Positions 42,601 through 49,563 of a DNA stretch of 64,000 nucleotides are shown piece by piece (positions within the stretch are counted from its first letter, which is position 1; every line of letters starts with the position of its first letter). A model generated the notes under the pieces. It did no database searches and was not told the origin of the DNA. It worked only from the letters and a program-made list of their open reading frames with translations. This DNA is from Amycolatopsis sp. NBC_00345 (lineage in GTDB: Bacteria; Actinomycetota; Actinomycetes; Mycobacteriales; Pseudonocardiaceae), in the NCBI RefSeq assembly GCF_036116635.1, contig NZ_CP107995.1, forward strand, positions 992,001 through 1,056,000. The letters run 5' to 3'. The translations under genes and the position numbers were made by a program.

Positions 42601-43083
42601 CGGGCAGATCGTGCCCGGCGTCTGGGGGTTCGCCTTGTCCTGCGCCTTCGGGGCCTTGCTGTCCGCGCCGGGGGCCGGCGTCGCGTCGGGCAGGGTCACC
42701 TTGCTGTCCGGCAGCACCTGGGCGACGGCCGGGTCCTGCGCCAGCTGGGCGGCCTGCGCCGAGGTCACCGTGGCGGAGAACGCGTTGCCGAGCGCGAAGT
42801 GCTTCACCTTGGCCGGCGCCGCGCCGGTGAGCTTGGCGAGCACGGACTCCTGCTGCTGGGTGGCCTCGGTGCGCCGGGTGCCGTCGGCCGCCTTGGTGGC
42901 CGGGGCGTCGGGGAGCTGGTTGTTGAGGACCACGATCACCGACTGCGGTGCGGCATCGGCCGCGGTGACGCTCGGCGCGGCGACGGCGGCCTGACCGGTG
43001 CCCAGCTGAGTCAAGCTGGCCAAGGCCAAACCGCCGGTCGCGGCTATGACGAGGGCGCGAACGGATCGCGAGGAACGCCGCAT
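39649..43083 (-). CDS. secreted S8-family subtilase-like protein with noncanonical active site
   Basis: 1144 residues. Signal peptide 1-36 (RALVIAATGGLALASL, AVAA site); propeptide inhibitor-like domain about 47-130 (SVIVVLNNQLPDAP); subtilase domain about 195-520. Asp204 (VAFLADNMD) fits the catalytic Asp, Asn318 (VINESLG) the oxyanion site and Ser457 (GGTSESAP) the nucleophile. The His motif HGT is AQGT (251-254), so the catalytic His is absent there; EAFGD (241-245) lies just before it. Residues about 530-1144 are repeated beta-sandwich domains (DUF11/fibronectin-like: STQNATVKVTNVGSKPLTV, GQAVTVPVTVRNNGIEP). No anchor. The upstream region is AT-rich for this genome. Confidence 0.88.
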   Translation of the reverse strand: MRRSSRSVRALVIAATGGLALASLTQLGTGQAAVAAPSVTAADAAPQSVIVVLNNQLPDAPATKAADGTRRTEATQQQESVLAKLTGAAPAKVKHFALGNAFSATVTSAQAAQLAQDPAVAQVLPDSKVTLPDATPAPGADSKAPKAQDKANPQTPGTICPADPAKPLLEPEALTSIHAYSTDGSKSASDLANGSGVKVAFLADNMDPNYADFIRPDGSHVFSDFQDFSGDGPATTDSGAEAFGDASSIAAQGTVVHDLSKFVNENHPLPAGCNIVVKGVSPGASLVGLNVFGSTATNSAVLQAIDYAVTVDHVDVINESLGLNQYPDASSRNLFQVFNDQAVAAGVTVTASSGDAGVTSTIGSPATDPLVISAGATTDNRLYAQTTYGAFPFSNGKWVNDNISALSSSGITQNGRTIDLVAPGEGNWADCAPAYSECRNFKTVPQPTDLESFGGTSESAPLTAGVAALVIQGYRGTHHGASPTPAQVKQFITGTAHDLGLPADEQGSGLLDARAAVEAALTSPGTTGAPAGAASNIALSTDQLTLEGAPGSTQNATVKVTNVGSKPLTVSAGTRTFVPQSSQSQTTAFDSAKLPTFPYYNGTNWAYKKVTFNVASGAQRLLARMAWQGSPKTVNGQSVTLVVRMTLIAPDGTYVANSRPQGGAATPNYANVDVTHPAAGAWTAVLYSASGPTGYTGDIQLRTDTQRAVPYGQVSPQVLSLNPGQTKPVKVALTTPATGGDADYSVTFGSSDGHQTTLSAVLRSLIPTKNGTGAFGGTITGGNARAQSPAQTFSYEFDVPKGKKDLDVAVKLQDPGTLVDGVLVDPNGELADVNSNASLSSPTTVSQGTGLQLTDANPLPGRWHFVVVVQNPVTGKQIEQPFTGTVGFDQVSVSAPTLPNAAAKKLAAGQAVTVPVTVRNNGIEPIAIGVDARTNDRQTLQPQPVGGSTEVDLPELNVNAPVYSIPPDTGKFTVATSSTVPAQVEIQGSAAGIDVLGDLKAAQAGSTVSVATIAEKQGYVTKGIWFADVQEIGPFGPAGAPAGHSSYTASIQTAGFDAAVTSSTGDPYDQSVNPSGTGGTPQIVKPGQTVTVSVTIKPSGKHGASVAGHLNLVTVPTLPTGATGLPQEGTGEVLATLPYSYQIG

Positions 43084-43307
43084 GTGCAGCTCCCACTTCC
43101 TACTCGGAGGGTTTGAAAGTTACTGGCCCCGACGAAATCGGGCGCGGTTGTGCCCGCCTGATTTCCCTGTGGGAGAACTATTTCCAAACCCGCGTCGATC
43201 CACAAGCGACAATAGTGGTGAAGAATTCCGACAAAAAGACCGAATTCTGCGCCGGCCCGAGCGGCGAGTCCCATTTGGTTTTTATGTGCTGTTTCCGGGA
43301 AATATAT
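43084..43307. other. intergenic region upstream of the subtilase gene
   Basis: 224 bases, visibly richer in A/T than the neighbourhood (for example AAGAATTCCGACAAAAAGAC, GGGAAATATATTC). It must hold the subtilase promoter; short open frames here lack codon bias and ribosome sites. Confidence 0.45.
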
Positions 43308-44537
43308 TCAGGTCACGGGAAGGTGACTGCGGGAGTGCCGCGCGATCACGAGCGTGCCCGCGAGCGCCACCACGGCGAGGCCGCCGAGCAGCACCGGGTA
43401 ACCGGCCACTCCGCTGAGCGCCGCGAGTAACGAAGGGAGCAGGAAACCGATGTACGCCAGCGCGTAGTAAATACCGGTCAGCTCGGCGATTTCGTCCGGC
43501 CGGGCCAGGCGCTGCAGTTCGAGCAGCCCGGACACCACGGCGATGCCGTACGCCGTGCCCAGCACCAGCGCGGTGGCCAGGGCCAGCCACGGCGAGCGCA
43601 GCGCGGCGGCGACCGCGCTGAGCGCGAGCCCGGCGCACAGCACGGTCATGCCGGTGAGCACCGCGCGGGCGCTGGTCGCGCGGTCCACGCGCTTCGCGAT
43701 CGGCTGGATGCCGACACCCGCGCCGACGGCGCACACCGTCAGCAGCGTGGAGTAGGCGAGTGACCACGAGCCCAGCCGATCGTCGACGAGCTGCGGCATG
43801 ATCGCGTACGCCACGCCGCACGAGCCGAAGATCCACGGCGCCATCGGCAGGATCACCCGGCGGAAGCGGGGATGGCGGGTGGTGGTGAGCCGGGTGCGCG
43901 GGAGCTGGGCCGTGGCCTGGCCCAGTGTTTGACGATCCAGCGTTTCCCGGCCGCGCAGCGCGAACACCAGCGCCACCCCGGCGAGTCCGATGTGGACGGC
44001 GAACGGCAGCACCATCGGCCACGGCGCCCACTGCGCGAGCACCCCCGCCGCGCCGGGGCCGATGCCGAGGCCGAGCGTGAGGCACAGCGCGGCGCGGCGG
44101 GTGCCGAGGTCGGGGGCGCCGTCCTGACCCGCGTCGGACAGTTCCTTGACCCAGGTCGAGCCGACGGCCATCGCGACCGCCACGGCGACCCCGGTGACGA
44201 ACCGCCCGGCGGCGATCCAGGCGACGCCCAGCGGGCCGAGCGCGATCAGCGCGCTGGCGGCCAGCGACAGTGCGGTGCCGGCGAGCACCACCGGACGGCG
44301 CCCGTAACGGTTGGACAGGCGACCCGACAGCAGCAGCCCGGGAACGAGCCCGATCACGTACGCGCCGAGCAGCGCGTCGACCGTGAAGGTGGAGTAGCCG
44401 GCGTCCTTGTACATCACCAGAAGCGGCGTGAACTGGTTGCCACCCCAGCCGCAGGCGAAGACCGCGGCGGCGGCCGGGAACCAGGCCGGGCGGGTGCGCG
44501 TGGTGCCGGGTGCGAACGCCTGGGCGGTGGCGGTCAT
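43308..44537 (-). CDS. MFS transporter
   Basis: 409 residues, twelve hydrophobic helices. Motif A is LSGRLSNRYGRRPVVLAG in loop 2-3; the central loop (about 190-215) is short. The N-terminus FACGWGGNQFTPLLVMY resembles drug or metabolite efflux/uptake members of the AraJ-like group. The ATG overlaps the stop of the GntR gene (ATGA), so the regulator and transporter form one unit. Substrate unknown. Confidence 0.88.
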   Translation of the reverse strand: MTATAQAFAPGTTRTRPAWFPAAAAVFACGWGGNQFTPLLVMYKDAGYSTFTVDALLGAYVIGLVPGLLLSGRLSNRYGRRPVVLAGTALSLAASALIALGPLGVAWIAAGRFVTGVAVAVAMAVGSTWVKELSDAGQDGAPDLGTRRAALCLTLGLGIGPGAAGVLAQWAPWPMVLPFAVHIGLAGVALVFALRGRETLDRQTLGQATAQLPRTRLTTTRHPRFRRVILPMAPWIFGSCGVAYAIMPQLVDDRLGSWSLAYSTLLTVCAVGAGVGIQPIAKRVDRATSARAVLTGMTVLCAGLALSAVAAALRSPWLALATALVLGTAYGIAVVSGLLELQRLARPDEIAELTGIYYALAYIGFLLPSLLAALSGVAGYPVLLGGLAVVALAGTLVIARHSRSHLPVT

Positions 44538-45196
44538 CGGCGGTGGACCCCGTCCAGGTGAGCGCGCAGCGCGGGGGCGAACGCGCCGACGTCGGCGCGT
44601 TCGATGATCGCGACCAGCGCGGCGTGCTCCTCGGCGATCTCGGGCAGGCGGGCCGGGATCGGGCCCAGTGCGTGCAGGTTCATCCGGCGCTGGCGGTCGG
44701 CGAGCGTGGTGTAGAAGCCGAGCAGCACCGCGTTGCCCCCGGCGGCGACGATCGTGCGGTGGAACCGGCCGTCGGACTCGACGAACGCGGGCAGGTCGCC
44801 GGTCTCGGCGTGCGCGCGCTGGGTTTCGAGCACGGCGCGCAACTGCTCCAGCGCGCCGGGGATCAGGTCGGGCCGGCGCACGAGCCGCTGGACGGCGGCG
44901 GCCTCCACGGCCTCCCGCGCGTCGAGCACGTCCTCGGCCTCACCCGGCGGCACGGGCACCACGATGGCGCCGCGCTTCGGGATCAGGTTCAGCAGCCCCT
45001 CGACCTGCAGGCGCAGGAACGCTTCCCGCACGGGCGTCCGGCTGACACCGAGCCGTTCCGCGATCTCGCCTTCGCTGAACAGGTGCCCACCCGGCAGCTC
45101 GCCGGTGAGCACCAGCTCCTTCGTCAGCCGGTAAGCCCGGTCGGCGGCACCGGGCACGGCGTTCTTCGCTGGGGTCACGGTCTTGGACGCTAGCAT
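44534..45196 (-). CDS. GntR-family (FCD) regulator
   Basis: 220 residues. Winged helix at about 15-80 (LFSEGEIAERLGVSRTPVRE, then PKRGAIVVPV). FCD domain with the metal-binding histidines in DGRFHRTIVAAGGNAVL and EEHAALVAIIERAD. ATG at 45196 lies a few bases after a palindrome, so the message may be nearly leaderless; an earlier in-frame start at 45241 would run through that operator. Expressed with the MFS gene that it probably controls. Confidence 0.85.
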   Translation of the reverse strand: MLASKTVTPAKNAVPGAADRAYRLTKELVLTGELPGGHLFSEGEIAERLGVSRTPVREAFLRLQVEGLLNLIPKRGAIVVPVPPGEAEDVLDAREAVEAAAVQRLVRRPDLIPGALEQLRAVLETQRAHAETGDLPAFVESDGRFHRTIVAAGGNAVLLGFYTTLADRQRRMNLHALGPIPARLPEIAEEHAALVAIIERADVGAFAPALRAHLDGVHRR

Positions 45197-45200
45197 GCGT

Positions 45201-45219
45201 CTTAGCTTGTATCTAAGCT
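45201..45219. promoter_or_regulatory. candidate GntR operator
   Basis: CTTAGCTTGTATCTAAGCT contains overlapping inverted repeats CTTAG/CTAAG and AGCTT/AAGCT. It lies immediately upstream of the GntR start on the minus strand. Confidence 0.5.
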
Positions 45220-45333
45220 GATGTGACCTGCTGCTCGTCACCTGAACCGGTTCTTGTCTCCTCGACTCGGGTATGGCGGCGGGGCGGTGTGCGTCATCCT
45301 GGGGTGGGAGCAGTCTCGGGGAGGGGCGGCCAC

Positions 45334-48042
45334 GTGCAGAGCCGGCGGGAAACCCAGCACCACACGGTCGTCGTGGTGGACGTCGAAGGGTTCGGTGACC
45401 GGGGGCGCACCAACCTCCACCAGCGGGCCGTGCGCGACGGGCTGTACCAGGTGGTGGAGAAGGCGTTCGGCACGGCCGGCGTGCACTGGGACCGGTGTTA
45501 CCACGAGGACCGGGGCGACGCGTTGTTCATCCTGGCCCCGGGGTCGGTGGACAAGGCGGTGTTCGTCGAGACCGTGCCGCCGCTGCTGGTGACCGCGCTG
45601 CGGGTGCACAACGACACCCATCCCGACGCGCAGCGGATCCGGCTGCGGATGGCGCTGCACGCCGGGGAGGTCCACTACGACGAGCACGGCGTCACCTCTT
45701 CCTCGCTGACCCTGGCGTTCCGCCTCAACGAAGCCCCGCCGTTGAAAGCCGCGCTGGCCGCCTCACCCGGGGTCCTCGCGCTGATCACCTCGAACTGGTT
45801 CTTCGAAGACGTCGTGCGCCACACTCCCGGCGCGGCGCCCGCGACCTGGCGGCCGGTCGAGGTGACGGTGAAGGAGACGACGACAACCGGGTGGATCACC
45901 CTGCCGGACCACCCTTACCCGCCCGGCCCGGTCGTGATGACGTCGTGGTCGCCCCCCGCCGTCCGGTCCGCGGATCGGGGCGGGGCGGCGGTGCCGCGGC
46001 AACTGCCGTCGGCGGTGCGGGACTTCACCGGCCGCGCCGAGCACCTGGCCGCCCTCGACACCCAGCTCCCCAGCCAGTCCGACGCCGGCGACGGGCGGGC
46101 GTCGGCAGTGGTGATCTCCGCGGTGGACGGCACCGCCGGGATCGGCAAGACCGCCCTCGCCCTGTTCTGGGCCCACCGGGTCCAGCACCGGTTCCCCGAC
46201 GGCACCCTGCACGTCAACCTGCGCGGCTACGGTCCCGGCGCCCCCGCCACGCCCGGTGAGGTCCTGGAGCAGTTCCTGCGGACGCTGGACGTTCCGCCGC
46301 AGCGGATTCCCGCGGATGTGGAGGGGCAGTCGGCACTGTTCCGCTCGTCGATGGCCGGGCGCCGGATGCTGCTGGTGCTCGACAACGCCAACCACCCCGA
46401 CCAGATCCGGCCCCTGCTCCCCGGCGCGGCGGGCTGCATGGTGCTGGCCACCAGCCGTGCCAGCCTCACCGGCCTCGTTGTCACCGAAGCCGCCTACCGC
46501 CTCACCCTGGACTTGCTCACCTCGCCCGAAGCGCACAACCTCGTCACCAGCGTGATCGGCGCCGGCCGCGCCGCCGCCGAGCCCGGCGCGGTGGACGAGC
46601 TGGTCCGGCTCTGCGCCCGGCTGCCGCTGGCCCTGCGGATCGCGGCCAGCCGCATCGCCACCCACCCGCACACCACCGTCGCCGACATAGTCAGCGAACT
46701 CGCTGACGACCACGCGCGCCTCGACGCGCTGAGCCACGGCGGCGACGAACGCGCGGCGGTGCGCGCGGTCTTCGACTGGTCCTACCGCCGGCTGCCCGCC
46801 GAGCAGGCGCGGCTGTTCCGCCGCCTCGGGCTGCACGCCGGGCCTGAGATGAGCGTCCAGGTGGCCGCGGCGACGGCCGGCCTCGACCTGCCGGTGGCCC
46901 GGCGGCTGCTCGACGCGCTGGCCGACAGCCATCTGATCGAGTCGGTCGCCAGGGACCGGTACCGCTTCCACGACCTGCTGCACGCTTATGCCGCCGAGCG
47001 CGCGGAGCACGACGATGCCGCCGAGGACCGTGACCACGTGCACCGAACCCTGCTGGAGTGGTACGCCCACCACGGCAGGGAGGCCCACCGGGTCATTCTC
47101 TCCGATTCGGCCGACTGGCATGCCGCGGCGGCCGTCGACACCCACGCCCGTCCCGAAATCACCTTCTCCGGGCCGGACGACGCCTGGACGTGGGTCACCT
47201 TCGAGACCGCCAACGTCATCGCCACCCTCCGCGCCGCGGCGCCCTACGGCTCGTCCCAGCTCGTCATGCTCCTGGCGGACATTTCCGTGGGGCCCCTGCT
47301 GCTCGGGGCACGCTGGGCCGACGCGTTCGACGCCTGCCGCCTCGGCCTGGCCACCGCCCGCCGGATCGGCGACCGCACCAGCGAATACCACCTGCTGCAG
47401 AGACTGGGTATGACCCACCGCAACGTCGCCCAGTGGCAGGAGGCCGTCGACGCCTTCCAGGAAGCGCTGGTGCTGGCCCGTGAACTCGGCGACCCGTGGC
47501 TGCAGGCGGAGAACCTCGGCCAGCTCGGCTTGACGTGCGCCGAGCGCGGAGAGTACGCCGAGGCCGGGGAGTACCTCCGTGCGGCGCTCCCGCTCAGTCC
47601 TGGTGCCCAGCAAGGAAACCTGGAAAGCCACATCGAGTTCACCCTCAGCGCGGTGTGCACCGGCCTTGGTGACTACGAGGAGGCGCTGCGGCACGCCGAG
47701 CGCAGCCTCGAGCTCCTCAGGCAATCCGGTAGCCGCGATGTCGAAGCGTATGTCCTGCACCACATGGCGAAGGCCAAGCAGGGGCTCGGTGCCCACGCCG
47801 AGGCGATCGAGCTGTGCGAACGGGCGCTCATCATCGAAACCCGCCACCGGGACCCGCGAAACCACGCCTTCATCCTCGACACCCTGGGCACTTCGCTGGC
47901 GTACATCGGTGAAACCGCACGGGCGATCGCGTACTGGCGCGAGGCGCTGGCCATTCTCGACGAGTTCGGCTACCACTCGGCCCCCGAGCTACGGGCTCGT
48001 CTCCACGCGCTGGAGACCGGCGGCTCCGGACAAGGCCTCTGA
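45334..48042 (+). CDS. cyclase-like / NB-ARC (STAND) NTPase / TPR protein
   Basis: 902 residues. Residues about 10-195 look like a class III nucleotidyl cyclase: metal-binding Asp16 (VVVVDVEGFG) and Asp62 (EDRGDALFI), and Arg130 in LTLAFRL, where the usual catalytic Asn is Thr. Residues about 225-500 are an NB-ARC/STAND ATPase: FTGRAEHLA, Walker A DGTAGIGKTA (265-274), Walker B RMLLVLDNA (344-352), GLPL-like RLPLALRIAA. A winged-helix-like region (FDWSYRRLPAEQARLFRRLG) leads to TPR repeats (about 690-890, EYHLLQRLGMTHRNVAQWQE and similar). No DNA-binding SARP domain. GTG at 45334 has GGGGAGGGG upstream. Monocistronic. Confidence 0.85.
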   Translation: MQSRRETQHHTVVVVDVEGFGDRGRTNLHQRAVRDGLYQVVEKAFGTAGVHWDRCYHEDRGDALFILAPGSVDKAVFVETVPPLLVTALRVHNDTHPDAQRIRLRMALHAGEVHYDEHGVTSSSLTLAFRLNEAPPLKAALAASPGVLALITSNWFFEDVVRHTPGAAPATWRPVEVTVKETTTTGWITLPDHPYPPGPVVMTSWSPPAVRSADRGGAAVPRQLPSAVRDFTGRAEHLAALDTQLPSQSDAGDGRASAVVISAVDGTAGIGKTALALFWAHRVQHRFPDGTLHVNLRGYGPGAPATPGEVLEQFLRTLDVPPQRIPADVEGQSALFRSSMAGRRMLLVLDNANHPDQIRPLLPGAAGCMVLATSRASLTGLVVTEAAYRLTLDLLTSPEAHNLVTSVIGAGRAAAEPGAVDELVRLCARLPLALRIAASRIATHPHTTVADIVSELADDHARLDALSHGGDERAAVRAVFDWSYRRLPAEQARLFRRLGLHAGPEMSVQVAAATAGLDLPVARRLLDALADSHLIESVARDRYRFHDLLHAYAAERAEHDDAAEDRDHVHRTLLEWYAHHGREAHRVILSDSADWHAAAAVDTHARPEITFSGPDDAWTWVTFETANVIATLRAAAPYGSSQLVMLLADISVGPLLLGARWADAFDACRLGLATARRIGDRTSEYHLLQRLGMTHRNVAQWQEAVDAFQEALVLARELGDPWLQAENLGQLGLTCAERGEYAEAGEYLRAALPLSPGAQQGNLESHIEFTLSAVCTGLGDYEEALRHAERSLELLRQSGSRDVEAYVLHHMAKAKQGLGAHAEAIELCERALIIETRHRDPRNHAFILDTLGTSLAYIGETARAIAYWREALAILDEFGYHSAPELRARLHALETGGSGQGL

Positions 48043-48109
48043 AGAGCGCGGTTGTCCGGTTGTGTGGTTGCCGCTCGGGCCTGGTCGAGCGCTTCTCGGC
48101 GACTGTGCA

Positions 48110-48118
48110 ATGTGACAT
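48110..48118. promoter_or_regulatory. candidate regulator operator of the hydroxyproline locus, copy 1
   Basis: ATGTGACAT within TGTGCAATGTGACATAC, 12 bases before the start of the dehydrogenase beta-subunit gene. Matches TGTACAATGTCACATAG at 55801-55817. Confidence 0.6.
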
Positions 48119-48130
48119 ACTACTGCGGTG

Positions 48131-49300
48131 ATGACGGGAGAGCGTCCGGACGTGCTGGTGATCGGGGCCGGGGTGGTCGGGGCCGCGTGCGCGTACTTCT
48201 GCGCGGCGGCGGGGCTGCGGGTCGCGGTGCTGGAGCGCGGGGGCGTCGCCGGTGGGACCACCAGCGGCGGCGAGGGCAACATCCTGGTGTCCGACAAGTC
48301 GCCGAGTCCGGAGCTGGACCTGGCGCTGTTGTCGGTGCGGCTCTGGGGCGAGCTGGGGGAGCGGTTCGGGCCCGATGCGTTCGAGCTGGAGCACAAGGGC
48401 GGGGTCGTTGTCGCGCAGTCGCCGGAAGCGGCTCGCGGGCTGGCCGCGCTGACGGCGGAGCAGCGCGGGCTGGGCGTCGAGGCGGTCGACGTGTCCGCGA
48501 CGGAGCTGGCCGAGCTCGAACCCAACCTGACACCCGACGTCTGCGCCGGCGCCTTTTACCCGCAGGACATGCAAGTCCAGCCGATGCTGGCCGCCGCGGA
48601 GCTGCTGCGCGGGGCGCGGGCGCTCGGCGCCACCGTGCACACCGGTACTGAGGTGCTCGCGTTCCGGTGTACACGAGAAGCTGTTCAAGGAGTGGTCACC
48701 AACCGCGGCGAGTTCGCGGCGCGCTGGGTCGTCAACGCGGCGGGCACCTGGGGTGGTGCCGTGTCGGAGCTGGCCGGGGCGCCGGTCCCGGTGCTGCCGC
48801 GGCGCGGTTTCGTGCTGGTCACCGAGCCGCTGCCGCGTGTGATCCGGCACAAGGTCTACACCGCCGACTACGTCGCGAACGTGGCCAGCGGGGACGCCGG
48901 GCTCGAGACGTCCGTGGTGGTCGAGGGCACCCGCGCCGGCACGGTGCTGATCGGCGCCAGCCGCGAGCGCGTCGGCTTTGATCGGCAGTTCTCGCTCCCG
49001 GTCGTGCGCAAGCTGGCCGCGCAGGCCCTGGGTGTGTTCCCGTTCCTGGCCGACGTCGCCCTGCTGCGCAGCTACCTCGGTTTCCGCCCGTACTGCCCGG
49101 ACCACCTGCCGGTGATCGGCGCCGACCCGCGCCTGCCCGGGCTGGTGCACGCCTGCGGGCACGAGGGCGCGGGCATCGGGCTGGCCGCCGCGACCGGTCA
49201 CCTGATCGCGCAGGAACTGACCGGGGCGAAGCCGGACCTGGACCTGACGCCGTTCCGCGCTGATCGTTTCGCGGATCGTTCTACGGAGGAGCAAACGTGA
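48131..49300 (+). CDS. D-hydroxyproline dehydrogenase beta subunit (FAD-dependent DAO family)
   Basis: 389-residue D-amino-acid oxidase-type flavoprotein. FAD loop VLVIGAGVVGAACAYF at about 8-23 with the acidic end of beta-2 in LERGG; the C-terminal FAD segment is GLVHACGHEGAGIGLAAATG. With the [2Fe-2S] and FAD/NAD-type subunits encoded next, it matches the three-component D-hydroxyproline/D-amino-acid dehydrogenases that oxidise cis-4-hydroxy-D-proline to pyrroline-4-hydroxy-2-carboxylate. ATG at 48131 is preceded by an in-frame GTG at 48128; the operator lies at 48110-48118. Overlaps the small subunit by GTGA. Confidence 0.87.
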   Translation: MTGERPDVLVIGAGVVGAACAYFCAAAGLRVAVLERGGVAGGTTSGGEGNILVSDKSPSPELDLALLSVRLWGELGERFGPDAFELEHKGGVVVAQSPEAARGLAALTAEQRGLGVEAVDVSATELAELEPNLTPDVCAGAFYPQDMQVQPMLAAAELLRGARALGATVHTGTEVLAFRCTREAVQGVVTNRGEFAARWVVNAAGTWGGAVSELAGAPVPVLPRRGFVLVTEPLPRVIRHKVYTADYVANVASGDAGLETSVVVEGTRAGTVLIGASRERVGFDRQFSLPVVRKLAAQALGVFPFLADVALLRSYLGFRPYCPDHLPVIGADPRLPGLVHACGHEGAGIGLAAATGHLIAQELTGAKPDLDLTPFRADRFADRSTEEQT

Positions 49301-49563
49301 GTTTTTCCTTCGACGGCAAGGAGATCACGGCCGAACCGGGGCAGAGCGTCGGCGCGGCCCTGATCGCCGCGGGCTACCGGTCCTGGCGGACGACGCGGCA
49401 CGGCGGCGCGCCGCGCGGGGTGTTCTGCGGCATCGGCGTCTGCTTCGACTGCCTGGTGGTCGTCAACGGCCGCCCGAACGAACGCGCGTGCCTCACCGAG
49501 GCCCACCCCGGCGACGACGTGCGGTCCCAGGAAGGAGCGGGTCGCGGTGACCTTGCCTGCTGA
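49297..49563 (+). CDS. D-hydroxyproline dehydrogenase gamma subunit ([2Fe-2S] ferredoxin-like)
   Basis: 88 residues with the CxxxxCxxC...C pattern of the plant-type [2Fe-2S] SoxA/HcnA-like small subunits: Cys44, Cys49, Cys52 (FCGIGVCFDC) and Cys65 (RACL). The start overlaps the beta-subunit stop, and its 3' end overlaps the alpha-subunit start by 17 bases. Transfers electrons within the dehydrogenase complex. Confidence 0.9.
   Translation: MSFSFDGKEITAEPGQSVGAALIAAGYRSWRTTRHGGAPRGVFCGIGVCFDCLVVVNGRPNERACLTEAHPGDDVRSQEGAGRGDLAC

Noticed and set aside
43113..43430. Possible 105-codon plus-strand gene upstream of the subtilase
   Set aside because: No ribosome site, no GC bias at third positions in its first half, and its second half overlaps the antisense of the MFS gene; the region is better read as a promoter.
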